64,000 bases of DNA from Gp1-AA133 sp963850425 (GCA_963850425.1 CAWKLF010000007.1:62001-126000); one strand, 5' to 3'. Shown: positions 18,601-27,512, counted from the first letter of the stretch. Notes: a model not told the origin generated them from the sequence alone. Numbers and translations: made by a program.

Positions 18601-21600
18601 GCGGGCGTCGAACCGCCCGGTCCCGAGAGTCCCGGCCCGACGTAGGCGTTATTCGGAACCGTCTGCACACCCCACGAGGTGATCGTCAGCTGATGTCCGG
18701 TGGCGGAGACATACGGTCCGGCTCCATCCCCGTCCACTTCCTTGACCGCCGGTGTGGTGTCCGGATAAGAGCAGTCCACCGGGTTATATCCCGACGCGAA
18801 TGCGGATACCGGAAGCACCGGAGTGTCCAGGTAGTCGGTACGGCCAGGCATGAACGGGTTCGTGTAGCAGAAGTTGCTGTAGTTCGGGTTGTACATGTCG
18901 TCGTTCTTCAGCCCGCCCTTGCCGTCCGGCACCGGACCTGGGTCGTTCATACAGGTGATCATCATGTTCGGTGTGAAGCCGGTTGGGGTGGGAGGATTCA
19001 CTTCCCACGACGAGTAGACCAGGCCGTTAAACATGCCGTACTGGTCGGTGTAGGTGCGCGAAATCTCTACGCCGTTGAAGTTGCGGATCGACACAGGCAC
19101 GTACGGCACGGCGAATTTCTCGCCGAAGTCGGGCGCGGCCATGTTGAACTCGGCCGACGCGTCGTCCAGCACCATGCCGGTGTAGTGCGAGGCAATCTGC
19201 GTTTCGGTATAGAGGTAGAAGTTGGCGTTGGCCTGCATCTGGTCCTGCAGGGTGACTTCCTTGCGATCGCACAGCGGACGAGTTGCTCCCGCAAAGGGCG
19301 CGACCTGCCCAGCCCCCGGGTACAGGCTGAGCATGTCAGGCACCATGCGCATGTTGCCCACGCATGGCGGGAACAGCACGGTGGTATCGTTCGCGTTGCC
19401 GAGGTCGGTCGTCGCGTCGAAAGCGATTCCGTCAGCCGTTACCGGCGAATTCGGATTCCCATTTTCGAGCGTCGCCTGGTCCGGCAGGATGAAGATGTTG
19501 CCGAAACCGGCGAACTGCTGGACGGCCGGTGCAATGTAGGCATCGCCAATCAGGATGTTCTTGTCTTCTTCCTTCACCAGTTGGTAGCCATCCGGAACCA
19601 CGACTTCAACCACGTACTTGCCGGCACCCAACGGAATGCGGTTGTTGGGATTGTTCGGATCCGGCATGTCCTTGAACAGGTAGCGTCCGTCGTAAACGGC
19701 GGGCTGCACCTGGTTCCAGTTGTGGAAGCCGTCATAGCAACGCGTCGCGCCGCCCGGCAGTCCGGCGAGGCTGTAGGTATAGAAGGGATCCGTGGTCACC
19801 TGGCCGGGGCAGCTCATGCTGTTGGCCGTGTCGTCCCAGCTGCTGGTCTGCGTCGACTCGACGAAGTGCAGCAGCGGAGCGCCGTCAGCGGCCTTGCCGG
19901 TTTCCTGGTACAGATTCACGGTGACGCGCGGAATTCCCGGCGCCCACGTGTTCTGGATCAGCAGCGTTGGGTCGTCGAACGGCCGCGTGGAAGCGTACAC
20001 GACCATGCCCAGGATGCCGCCGGTTTCCCCAGGAGAGTAGGTGGTTTTGCCCCAGTCAATAACCTGCGTCTGGCTAATGAAGCCCTGCAGGCCGTAGCTG
20101 AGCGGCGCCGGAGAGTCGGTGCGCTCCGTGTTGCCGCCGTCCGGATATTTCAAAGCCAGAACTCCGGCATACGGTCCACTCGACTCGACCGCGCCGCCAC
20201 CGTCCACCACCACGTGGTTGGCTGTCGCCTTGAAGCGGGTGGTATCAGCCTCAACGACGAACCAGTTGAACAGTGGAAACAGTTCATTGAAGGTTGCGTG
20301 ACCGCTCGAGTCCGTGAACAGCGTGTTCGAGATGCTGCCGTCGCGGAAGCGAACCGTCATCGGAATCTGCGCAATGCCCGGGCCGCTGCCCGGAGTGTGC
20401 GTCCCGTTGTCCTGGTACGCGCTCATCTCAACGCGAGTGAACCAGCTGAACACCGGGATGTCGCCCATCGAAACGATGTCGCCACCGTGGGTCGCATCCG
20501 GCACCGCCTGCGTGGTGTAGTTGATGATCTGGTCGAGCCACTGATCCCAAACCACCACCTGGTAGTTGTCGGCTGGAATGTTCGAGAAAGTGAACGTGCC
20601 ATCGGGCTTGCACTGCGTGAAGGCGATGTTCTCGCCTGTCCCGTTGGCAGAGTTCAGTCCCACGTAGCAGACTGTCTGCGAAAGCGAAGCATTCGATCCG
20701 CTGTCATAGAGGACTTCATTCGCGGGCCGCGACATGTGCAGCATCGTCACTTTTCCCGACAAGCCGTAAGAGCAAGCGGCCCCGTTCCGGCACAGGCTCC
20801 CACGCCCACCGATCGTGGTCCGGGCTTTAATCTTCGCCGGGTTGACGAACCCTACGAACGCATGGAATCCCGGAGGTCCAAATTCCTGGAAGTACGCCGG
20901 TTCGCCGGCTTTCGAAAACGCATCGTTGGCGCGCGTTCCCTCCAGTGTCGAGACCTGCAGCCACGTCTCGCCGCGCGCTTCGCGGTCCGCGCCCGGGTTC
21001 ACCAGCACGTCCCACCGGTAGGGCGGAACGTTTTTGATGAGCGCGTGGCCGGCCAGCGGAGACGGCGTATTGGTTGGTGTCGTGCCCCGGTATTCGAAGT
21101 CTGGACACGTGACGATCACGCCGACCAAGCTGTTCCCGGAGTTCGGCTGATAACACGCATTCAGACCGGTTGCCGTGTCGATGGTGTCCACCAATGAGTT
21201 CGTTAAAGGCATGCCGAACTGGTCATAAGTGACTTGGCCAGTCGGATCGCCCGTCGCGCCCTGCGGATCGTTCAGAATGACCGAGAATCCGCCCAGGCCC
21301 TGGTTCTCTTCCACGGTGTCGACATCGCCGTTGGTCGGATTGTTGTCTTCGAACACGAAGATGCTCAGCTGCGAAGCAGGCAGCGGGCTCCGTTCCACCA
21401 GTACTGTGACATCGGTCTGTGCGGGATTGATCGTCGCACCGCCCATGATGTGTCCGCAGACGCCGGCGTCCGGATTCACTCCCTGTCCCGCAGGACCGAA
21501 GGTGCAATCCACTGCCGGGTTGAAAACGCGGGCAAACGTCGCATTGGCGAAACTTCCAACTCCAGGGGGGTTATTCGCCGCAAGTTGGTACGTGAACGTG

Positions 21601-23930
21601 TTCGTGGCGCCGTTCACCGACAGGATGGTGAACGATCCGTCATACGCCGCTGGCGTGACCCCCGCGATTACAACTGCGTTTCCAACCTGCAAGGGAACGG
21701 ACCCGTCGGTCTGAACCGTGACGATTCGGCGCTGATTCCCTGTGCCACGCTTCAAACTGACGATCGCCCCGCTCATGGCTCCGCCGGCGCCTGCAATCGC
21801 ACCGTCGCCGCCGTCGCCCGGCAGAATCGAGATGTAGTAATACTTCGCGGGATCGAGTTGCACACGCTCCGGCCGAAGTTCATTCGCCAGCGCTTGTGTG
21901 TCGCTGATCACGTTGCCGCCGCTGCTCTGTCCCTGGCCGCAGCTGATCGGGCCAACGCAACCGCTGGCAACGACCGGCATGTAGCTCGAATGGAAGCTGG
22001 TGGCCAGCGTCGGAATGCTGGGTCCGGAAGAGGTTCCGGGCGCCGTGTGGAACATGGTGTCTTCTTCAATCACCCAGCGATAGTCCGACAGGGTGATGGC
22101 TTTGTTCTGCGTGTCTTGCACGGTGACCTGCAGGTTGCTGCCACTCGGGAAGGTCAGGCTCAGGGTCGCGGGATCGCTCTTGGTGTTCTGCGAGTTCACC
22201 ACGTGATACTGGACTTGATAGGTGCCCGGCGCCTGTGCGGTTGCCGTGAAGGAGCCGTCGTCATTGAAGGTCAACGACACGCCCTGTTGCGCAGATTCGA
22301 GAACCGGCTTCAGTGCGAAGCCCGTCGGATCGACTGCCCCGGTCAGTGCACCGGGGTGGCTGATCTTGATGTATCCGGAAACTTTGCTGGTGAACGCATT
22401 GTTCTGCGCCGTCGGCTTCTGCCCAATGCCTTCCGCCGAGAGCGTCACCGTCGCGATCGCCGTACCCGTGGTGTTGCCCGAGTATGTGAACGTGTCGGTT
22501 AATCCGGCTGCGACTGCGCTCGACGGCTTGTAAATAAAGGTGCCATCCGCGTTCAGGGTCAGAGTTCCGTTGCCCGTCGGGCTTCCCAACGTAACGCTGG
22601 TCACTCCTATGTCGTTGCTGAGCACATTGCCGTTGTAAGTGGTTGCCCCAATCGGCAGCGTGAACGAATCGTTGTTCACGGCCGGCAGCAGAGCCATGGG
22701 CAAGCCGTTCGAGCTTCCCCAATTTGCCGAGCCCGTTCCGACGACAAGATACGCCTGCATTCCGCCGTTGGCCTTGTTGTTGATGGACGTTCCCAACTGA
22801 CGATCGAAGACCGAGAAGGTGGCGTTGTTGAAGCTGGTGGCAGGCGTCGTCGAAGTGCCGTTACTCGCCGGCCGCACCACCACGTCGTAGGTTTTGCCGG
22901 CAGTCAGCAAAAGTTCGTTCTGGATCTTCGGCAGTCCCGGAGCCAGGTTGCCGTCCTCGGCGATCAGCGCCATCGGCAATCCAACCACGGTCGGGATGTG
23001 GGTGCGCGAACCGGCGTTTGCGAACCGCATCACGACATTCCCGGTCGAAGCCGCCGCCGGAACCGTGATCGCGGAAGCCGTCGGATTGCTGAGATCAAAT
23101 GACTGACCGTTGATCAGCATGTAGGTTGGCGCGTAGTTGACGGCGGCTGGATAGCACGCCGTGCTCGCGCAGCTCGGGTCCGTTACCGCGAGCGTCTCGC
23201 TGGTTCCGGCTGCCGCGGCCGCGGCCACCGCTTTGTTCTGCACCGCATCGACTTCGCTGAACAGGTACGCCGCATCGGCGTCATAGGAACCCGCCGCGCA
23301 AGACGCGCCATTCCGATAGGCGCAGCCAGCGTTCGGAGACGCAGGAGCTTGTGTCACGATCAGCAGTCCATACAGTCCCATCGGCACCTGGATGGAAGGG
23401 TGCGATCCCGACTCATATATATAGGTTCCGGGTTTCAGGCTCGAATACGTATAGGATTGCGCTCCGCTCGCGGCCGCTTCTGTCGCAAAGGAACGCGCTC
23501 GCGCGCCCTGCGTCGGCGGATTGAACGGCGCATCGCCGGCGCCGGGCCAGGTCGTCTGCGTTTGTCCGGCATGGACGATCGCCGCATCGCGCACCGGCTG
23601 GCCGAGTGTGCCACCCAGCTGTCCCAGAATCACGACCGACGTCGAAACCTTGAGCGTGTTGCTCAGGCTGATCGTCAGCGAGGTTCCTGCAGGTACGGTA
23701 ATCGTCGGCCCAGGCTTCCAGCCCGCCGCCGGCGATGTACACGCCGCGCCACCGCTCAGCGGAGTACCCGCGCCCGTAGCATCGGGCGTGCAGTACCCCC
23801 ACATGTCGACAGTTTTGCCGTCAGGCATCGTGACCGACGTGGGCTGTGCCGTCAGGTTGACGGTCGTCTGCGCTGAAGCGATAGCCGCCACAAGGAGGAG
23901 GAGTGTCACGGAGAGTAAAGTCTTTTTCAT
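15675..23930 (-). CDS. Giant secreted cupredoxin/beta-helix protein C1
   Basis: 2751-residue paralogue of the giant protein at 4036-11295, with the same architecture. Signal peptide (LLSVTLLLLVAAIASAQ); two copper-free cupredoxin-like domains (to about 400; KPGTYIYESG, VPMGLYG); Ig/cadherin-like repeats from about 415 (NVLSNDIG); SdrD-B-like modules; an IPT-like domain; a right-handed beta-helix (about 1880-2560; DAIDAATPGDLIILGPGTY); a Gly-rich linker; and a lectin/LamG-like end (about 2570-2751). It is longer mainly through extra modules, including one of about 110 residues at roughly 21461-21800. ATG 23930 has GGAG seven to eight bases upstream and starts a good signal peptide. It follows B1 by 42 bp in operon A1-B1-C1. 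A surface scaffold role is inferred; no catalytic motif is seen. Confidence 0.88.
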   Translation of the reverse strand: MKKTLLSVTLLLLVAAIASAQTTVNLTAQPTSVTMPDGKTVDMWGYCTPDATGAGTPLSGGAACTSPAAGWKPGPTITVPAGTSLTISLSNTLKVSTSVVILGQLGGTLGQPVRDAAIVHAGQTQTTWPGAGDAPFNPPTQGARARSFATEAAASGAQSYTYSSLKPGTYIYESGSHPSIQVPMGLYGLLIVTQAPASPNAGCAYRNGASCAAGSYDADAAYLFSEVDAVQNKAVAAAAAAGTSETLAVTDPSCASTACYPAAVNYAPTYMLINGQSFDLSNPTASAITVPAAASTGNVVMRFANAGSRTHIPTVVGLPMALIAEDGNLAPGLPKIQNELLLTAGKTYDVVVRPASNGTSTTPATSFNNATFSVFDRQLGTSINNKANGGMQAYLVVGTGSANWGSSNGLPMALLPAVNNDSFTLPIGATTYNGNVLSNDIGVTSVTLGSPTGNGTLTLNADGTFIYKPSSAVAAGLTDTFTYSGNTTGTAIATVTLSAEGIGQKPTAQNNAFTSKVSGYIKISHPGALTGAVDPTGFALKPVLESAQQGVSLTFNDDGSFTATAQAPGTYQVQYHVVNSQNTKSDPATLSLTFPSGSNLQVTVQDTQNKAITLSDYRWVIEEDTMFHTAPGTSSGPSIPTLATSFHSSYMPVVASGCVGPISCGQGQSSGGNVISDTQALANELRPERVQLDPAKYYYISILPGDGGDGAIAGAGGAMSGAIVSLKRGTGNQRRIVTVQTDGSVPLQVGNAVVIAGVTPAAYDGSFTILSVNGATNTFTYQLAANNPPGVGSFANATFARVFNPAVDCTFGPAGQGVNPDAGVCGHIMGGATINPAQTDVTVLVERSPLPASQLSIFVFEDNNPTNGDVDTVEENQGLGGFSVILNDPQGATGDPTGQVTYDQFGMPLTNSLVDTIDTATGLNACYQPNSGNSLVGVIVTCPDFEYRGTTPTNTPSPLAGHALIKNVPPYRWDVLVNPGADREARGETWLQVSTLEGTRANDAFSKAGEPAYFQEFGPPGFHAFVGFVNPAKIKARTTIGGRGSLCRNGAACSYGLSGKVTMLHMSRPANEVLYDSGSNASLSQTVCYVGLNSANGTGENIAFTQCKPDGTFTFSNIPADNYQVVVWDQWLDQIINYTTQAVPDATHGGDIVSMGDIPVFSWFTRVEMSAYQDNGTHTPGSGPGIAQIPMTVRFRDGSISNTLFTDSSGHATFNELFPLFNWFVVEADTTRFKATANHVVVDGGGAVESSGPYAGVLALKYPDGGNTERTDSPAPLSYGLQGFISQTQVIDWGKTTYSPGETGGILGMVVYASTRPFDDPTLLIQNTWAPGIPRVTVNLYQETGKAADGAPLLHFVESTQTSSWDDTANSMSCPGQVTTDPFYTYSLAGLPGGATRCYDGFHNWNQVQPAVYDGRYLFKDMPDPNNPNNRIPLGAGKYVVEVVVPDGYQLVKEEDKNILIGDAYIAPAVQQFAGFGNIFILPDQATLENGNPNSPVTADGIAFDATTDLGNANDTTVLFPPCVGNMRMVPDMLSLYPGAGQVAPFAGATRPLCDRKEVTLQDQMQANANFYLYTETQIASHYTGMVLDDASAEFNMAAPDFGEKFAVPYVPVSIRNFNGVEISRTYTDQYGMFNGLVYSSWEVNPPTPTGFTPNMMITCMNDPGPVPDGKGGLKNDDMYNPNYSNFCYTNPFMPGRTDYLDTPVLPVSAFASGYNPVDCSYPDTTPAVKEVDGDGAGPYVSATGHQLTITSWGVQTVPNNAYVGPGLSGPGGSTPATGLQAQKTITRNYGFGPASTPGTVTIAGIPMTNVVWDDAKITGNVPAGIPACAQQQSGQPTAYCGELVIIAANGKKTVDSVMVTVGGKAPTRVSAPDQVTSVGSGLAHPIQDAIDAATPGDLIILGPGTYPELVVMWKPVRLQGVGAASTIINAAKFPTEKLAQWRPRINCAFGLDSQGNAATPSSTCPADRINTADPLPGQEITGGVVLLEPSVLGTEEGAGITVLAKNLSQNACGGNAPGSKSNFLCAPSRIDGIAITGGDAGGAIYVNGWAHNLEISNNRIYGNAGVFSGGVRIGQPYLEDQALPNGIGTNWVGYGYDKNVNVHHNKITNNGTVETNTGLAGGGGGVSFCSGSDNYHLNYNFICGNYSQGDGGGVGHVGLSQNGDISHNSILFNQSFNQSSTTNGGGVIVEGEPSSTTGSATVGAGNVTIDSNLILGNHAQGGNGGGIRLQQVNGADLSNQAQKGLWQVKVTNNMIVNNVAGYAGGGISLLETTNSYIINNTVASNDSTATAGIAFPNRSQQSSAQPAGISSEPHGAAFPRYAQTGSFSDPVLNDNIVYKNRSFYFLAQPATQTSPSPTHLYLRGTTNEAPVIDSNYTCAATTGTEGYFWDLGIVGDSSPTPGTNHLHPQYSLLSNPALYGGTNIGDSSKTLFAKQYCNGPRSRPGTPDLGIPSLNPVQNFTMLAATTEDEGGNWIDVRFGPLSLSDSSAYTAAGVDLPILGDYHLAGAASAIDAIPNAAGASNGASSHDFDGNTRPRPVGGCYDMGAHEATSTSTTCSGTGGGGGGSTIPTLTVLDNFNRANALSLGANWNSIGIGIAGNVAASLFGGNGYWAGAGNPFGTSQGAAFTFTSTPINNTGLVLKASGGTAASPANYVRVRYQSGGSVTIATVTGGTATTVSTLTGFGGLANGDTLTATVDATGAVRVWRTRAGTATLLTSTPVNTSFTAGGRIGMQLGPVSAVDNFAGGTLP

Positions 23931-23972
23931 AAAGGCTCCACAAAAATGAGTTCGCATGCTTCTTCTCCTCGG

Positions 23973-25493
23973 TTACTGCAGCTCGTCGATGGCCGCGCTC
24001 GGAGGATCGATGATCAGCATCATCATCATTCCGCCCGGGAAGACATCGTTCGTGGTGATCTCGCGTTCGTTGTGCGAGTGCCACATGTAGGCGTAACCCG
24101 CGGTGGGATTCTGGTTCGGGCTGCCCGGAGGCAGCGAAGTTGTGCTGCCGCCCTGCTGGCCCAGGTACGGCGATCCGCCGTACCAGAGGCCGTCGGCCAT
24201 AATGTTGGCGTCCGGCGTTGCCACCGGAATCGGCTTACCGTGGTCGGGGCAATACTCGTGCGTGACGGGATCGAAGCCGGCCGACTGCGCCGACGCGTTC
24301 CCCGGCGTTGCCGGCAGTGGACGTCCGTTGCAGGTGTGCGGATTGACCAAACCGTACACGTCCCAGTTCAATCCCTGTCCTGTCCAGGCGAAGATCTGAT
24401 CGACCGTCTGGCCGGAAACTGTCGCGGTGGTAAAGAGGAGAGGGCCAGCTAGAGCGGCCACCGACGAGTTGTTCGGATCCGCGGAGGCGCTAAGCAGCAG
24501 ATTTGCATCACGCGCCAGCACGCGCGCGTGGTTGCCGTGGAAGTGAAACGGATGTTGCCAGCGCCCTTGTCCGATCACGCGCATCAGAACTAAATCGCCC
24601 GGATGCATGTGGGGATTCGCGTTGTAAGGCTGGTTGGGATAGCTCGGTGCATACGGCGAGTCCATCAGGTCCGGCATCGACCGCCCGTTCACCATGAAGT
24701 ACTGCGGGTGATAAGGCTCAGTCACAACCGCGATCGGCGCACAGGTTGTCGACGTCGCGCACGCATCCGATTGCTCTTTCGCTGCCTTGTGAATGCGGGC
24801 ATCCAGTTCGCTGAACTGGAACAGGTACTCGCGGTCGTAGCACGCTTGCGGATGCGCGTAAGCGCTGGCCGCAAGCGACGACGGCCCTTGCCCCTTGGCG
24901 CATTTCGCCGTGCTGAGCGAGGTGCTGTTCGGCACAACGATCAGTGCACCGTACAGCCCCATCTCAACCTGCAACTCAGGACGTGAGCCGCTGTAATACG
25001 AGTATGTTCCGGGGCCGCTCGCCGTGAACGTGTAGGTCACAGTCCCGCCCGGCGGCGCTTCCTGCGTCTGCAAGCCGGCCACGCCACCGCTGGTGCTGAC
25101 CTGGAATCCGGGAAACAGAATCGAGGTGTTCCCGGCGCCCGCGGGCAGACCGTTGGTGAGTGTCACCGAAACCGTCGTTCCTTCGGTGACGATCATGGTT
25201 GGACCGGGAATTTGCGCGATTGGGCAGGTTCCCAATCCCGCCGGCACGAATGTTGGAGTCGAGCCGGTTGAGCAACCGTAGCCCCAGCTCCAGATCTGCG
25301 CTCCGTCGGGCTGCGAAATGTAAGTCGCCCCCGCGGTCAGATTGAAGATCGAGCTGCCTGCTCCCGCCGGATTGCTGCTGATCCCAGGCACCGCGGCATA
25401 CGAAGGAACCGCAGTCGCCAGGACAAGCGTTATCGCAGCAACGGCCGCGCACCACGTGAGTAGATTGTTCTTTGAACTTTTTATCGCGCTCAT
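23973..25493 (-). CDS. Two-cupredoxin multicopper oxidase-like protein B1
   Basis: 506-residue exported protein (signal to about residue 33). Domain 1 (about 45-190) is a copper-free cupredoxin (GPGTYSYYSG, QVEMGLYG). Domain 2 (about 260-500) has H314-xx-H317-x-H319-G-N-H322 and H472-S-H474 followed by GGMMMM: trinuclear-centre ligands without the type-1 Cys. The start ATG 25493 has AGGAG seven bases upstream, and the A1 stop is ten bp before it. It is the paralogue of the gene at 11313-12698 and is the expected partner of A1. Confidence 0.88.
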   Translation of the reverse strand: MSAIKSSKNNLLTWCAAVAAITLVLATAVPSYAAVPGISSNPAGAGSSIFNLTAGATYISQPDGAQIWSWGYGCSTGSTPTFVPAGLGTCPIAQIPGPTMIVTEGTTVSVTLTNGLPAGAGNTSILFPGFQVSTSGGVAGLQTQEAPPGGTVTYTFTASGPGTYSYYSGSRPELQVEMGLYGALIVVPNSTSLSTAKCAKGQGPSSLAASAYAHPQACYDREYLFQFSELDARIHKAAKEQSDACATSTTCAPIAVVTEPYHPQYFMVNGRSMPDLMDSPYAPSYPNQPYNANPHMHPGDLVLMRVIGQGRWQHPFHFHGNHARVLARDANLLLSASADPNNSSVAALAGPLLFTTATVSGQTVDQIFAWTGQGLNWDVYGLVNPHTCNGRPLPATPGNASAQSAGFDPVTHEYCPDHGKPIPVATPDANIMADGLWYGGSPYLGQQGGSTTSLPPGSPNQNPTAGYAYMWHSHNEREITTNDVFPGGMMMMLIIDPPSAAIDELQ

Positions 25494-25503
25494 CGCTGCT
25501 CTC

Positions 25504-27006
25504 CTAGAAGCTGCAAACGCCATTCGTAACCGAGTTGCACACCTGGATCTCGGTCATCATTCCGCCGAAGTTCTCCGCGTCATTCGAAAGATGATCCAGA
25601 TTCGTGCTGTAAAGGAAGTAGGTGCCGGCTGGGACATTGGTCGCATCCAGGATCACGTCCATGGATTCGCCGCCGCCCATCGTGATGGAGTTGGTGTTGT
25701 AGTACATGTTGTTGCCGGCCATATCGCGCAGCAGGCGCGCGTTAACCGCGATCACCTGCATCGGAATTCCGATCGTGCCCAGCGTCGTGAACTCGGTAAC
25801 GCTCAAGTCCGCAATGCGCAGCAGGGCGCGCGTCTGTCCCACGCCCTTATTGATCCGGATCAAGGTCGGGAGCGGTTGTGCCGGACGTTGCACGCCGTCC
25901 GAAGATTGCGTGTAGATCGCGGTCGAAGTGATCGGCGCGCCCACCGGCAGAGTCGGATCGGAATCGGTGTAGCCGGTCGTGTTCACCGTGTCGGGATAAC
26001 TGCGCCCGCTCAACATGAAGTATTTGTCCTTCATGTCCGCGAAACCTTCGGGGTTGAACGTCATGCCCACGAAGTGGAAGTTCGGATCAAAGCCCATCAT
26101 CTGGACGGGGTATTCCACGTCGTAGCGGGTGGAACCGTCGCCGTCGTTGTAGGCGTATTTCTCCCCGAGGACCTCGCCGGCTGTTGACGGAGGTGGCGGC
26201 GTCTGCCCGGTACAAAGAAGATCGGAGCAACCCAGCCCGCTTCCGCCTGTGGGCGCTTTCTGGTTGGCCAGGATCAGTGCCTGGCGAAGTCCGCTGTTCA
26301 CGCGATTCTGCCGCGGCCGGACGTACAGCTGGCCCACCATGCCCATCTGCAAGTGCTCGGGCGGCGTGATGTGGCAATGCCAGAAGTACGTGCCTGCATC
26401 GGGCGCGGTGTAGTAGTACGTCATGCTGCCGCCGATGTTGATGGCCACCGATGCATCCGGCACGCCATCATAGAAAGAGGAGGCGTTGGGATATCCGTGG
26501 AAGTGCACCGTGTGCTGCTCGAAAAGATCGGGCCGCATCACCATGCCGACGTTGGTCAGCGTCAGAAAAAACTCGTCGTCTTCGTCGATCGCCATCAGCG
26601 GCGCCGGGAAGTTGGCGTTGAGCACGCCGATATTCATCATCGCCGCGGGGTCTTTGATTCCCGCGTTCTGTGAGCGCGTTTGGTTCGACACAGCGGCGTC
26701 GTATGTCTTGTTGAATTCTGCCGCCGTCTGCGTGCCGGGAAGCCCGTTGGCAATGTCTTTCAAGCCCGACAAGGGACCGAATCCGAAAAGGTAGATTTGA
26801 TGTCCGTCCCCCATCGTGGCGAAACCGTCGCCGCCGGAGATTTCCTGGCACTTGATGGCGCCTGCGGCATTAGGGTGCCCGGTGCCGTGCAGGTTGGTGC
26901 TCGTCGGGCATTGCACCCGAAAGCTTCCCTGCGCCAATAACTTGGTGGACGGAAGAACCGCCAGACACACTGCGACACACAAAATACGGAATCTGGGAAA
27001 AAGCAT
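25504..27006 (-). CDS. Two-cupredoxin multicopper oxidase-like protein A1
   Basis: 500-residue exported protein (signal to about residue 25). Domain 1 carries H165-xx-H168-x-H170-G and H210-C211-H212-x5-H218-x2-M221-G-M223, giving one type-1 copper site and four trinuclear histidines. Domain 2 (about 370-490) has the fold (GIPMQVIAVNARL, NFGGMMTEIQV) but no histidine ligands. GAGGAGG lies seven bases before the ATG. It is the first gene of operon A1-B1-C1, opposite a divergent Crp/Fnr regulator 500 bp away. It is about 45-50% similar by eye to the protein at 12705-14045, with all copper ligands conserved. Confidence 0.88.
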   Translation of the reverse strand: MLFPRFRILCVAVCLAVLPSTKLLAQGSFRVQCPTSTNLHGTGHPNAAGAIKCQEISGGDGFATMGDGHQIYLFGFGPLSGLKDIANGLPGTQTAAEFNKTYDAAVSNQTRSQNAGIKDPAAMMNIGVLNANFPAPLMAIDEDDEFFLTLTNVGMVMRPDLFEQHTVHFHGYPNASSFYDGVPDASVAINIGGSMTYYYTAPDAGTYFWHCHITPPEHLQMGMVGQLYVRPRQNRVNSGLRQALILANQKAPTGGSGLGCSDLLCTGQTPPPPSTAGEVLGEKYAYNDGDGSTRYDVEYPVQMMGFDPNFHFVGMTFNPEGFADMKDKYFMLSGRSYPDTVNTTGYTDSDPTLPVGAPITSTAIYTQSSDGVQRPAQPLPTLIRINKGVGQTRALLRIADLSVTEFTTLGTIGIPMQVIAVNARLLRDMAGNNMYYNTNSITMGGGESMDVILDATNVPAGTYFLYSTNLDHLSNDAENFGGMMTEIQVCNSVTNGVCSF

Positions 27007-27043
27007 GCAGCCTCCTCAGCAAAGCTGAAAACGGAAACCTTTT

Positions 27044-27071
27044 GGGGGGAGAATCCGGGCGTGGTGGGGGG
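27044..27071 (+). other. G-tract cluster in the A1 leader region
   Basis: Runs of six, three and six G residues (27044-27049, 27057-27059, 27066-27071) lie 38-65 bp upstream of the A1 start, on the template strand for A1. They could form a G-quadruplex because the six-G runs can be split. A regulatory role is speculative. Confidence 0.3.
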
Positions 27072-27123
27072 AGTTTCGCCCTTGAATGCTTGGTGAGATT
27101 ACAGGCGGTCGATCTGGTGATCT

Positions 27124-27137
27124 TTGCGCTGGATCAA
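27124..27137. promoter_or_regulatory. FNR-like dyad upstream of A1
   Basis: TTGCG-CTGG-ATCAA matches the FNR/DNR consensus TTGAT-N4-ATCAA at eight of ten positions. It lies about 118 bp upstream of the A1 start and between A1 and the divergent Crp/Fnr gene, which suggests oxygen- or redox-linked control. It is one imperfect match and could be chance. Confidence 0.35.
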
Positions 27138-27229
27138 AGAACGTAAAGAAAAAACACAGCTCGGCGAAAAAAATTAGCACCGTACGCAAGCGCTCACAGC
27201 GACCGATTTCTTGACGAGCGTCCGAAAAT

Positions 27230-27249
27230 TTGTAAAAGATAGTTTACAA
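27230..27249. promoter_or_regulatory. Perfect operator-like palindrome TTGTAAA-N6-TTTACAA
   Basis: Seven-base arms with a six-base spacer form a perfect 20-bp dyad in the AT-rich part of the divergent A1/regulator intergenic region. Further TTACAA/TTTACAA half-sites occur at 27255-27260 and near 27330. Length and symmetry suit a Crp/Fnr-family dimer, most simply the regulator encoded at 27513. A TTGACG box (27211-27216) just beside it may belong to a promoter. Confidence 0.55.
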
Positions 27250-27460
27250 TTAACTTACAAGAATAGCCTACATAACTGATTCTAAAGGAACTGAGGTTTG
27301 CCAAATTCGGCAGTTTACGTGCATAGTCTTTACAAACTGGGGTCAGGCCCATCGAAGAGCTTTATCCCCTTACATCCTGACCGGTAGAAAAATCTAACGC
27401 TTTTCGGCTCTCGTCCCGTTCGGCCCTCCCCCGTGACGAGTCTCCGTTGTGTTCGCGTCC

Positions 27461-27503
27461 GAGCAGCCCACCGCAGCGGTAACGCTGCGGTGGCGGCTTG
27501 CTC
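27461..27503 (+). repeat. Long leader hairpin before the Crp/Fnr gene
   Basis: A perfect 11-bp stem (CCACCGCAGCG / CGCTGCGGTGG, GTAA tetraloop) at 27468-27493 is extended by outer GAGCA/TGCTC arms. It ends ten bases before the chosen start of the regulator and has no T-run, so it is more likely a leader structure that affects translation or stability than a terminator. Confidence 0.55.
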
Positions 27504-27512
27504 GACGTGGGG

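Noticed and set aside
18423..21197. A 924-codon open frame on the plus strand inside giant gene C1
   Set aside because: It is the antisense shadow of a long GC-rich gene: Arg/His/Val-rich, no domain, no start signal. The same holds for the 634- and 430-codon frames inside C2.
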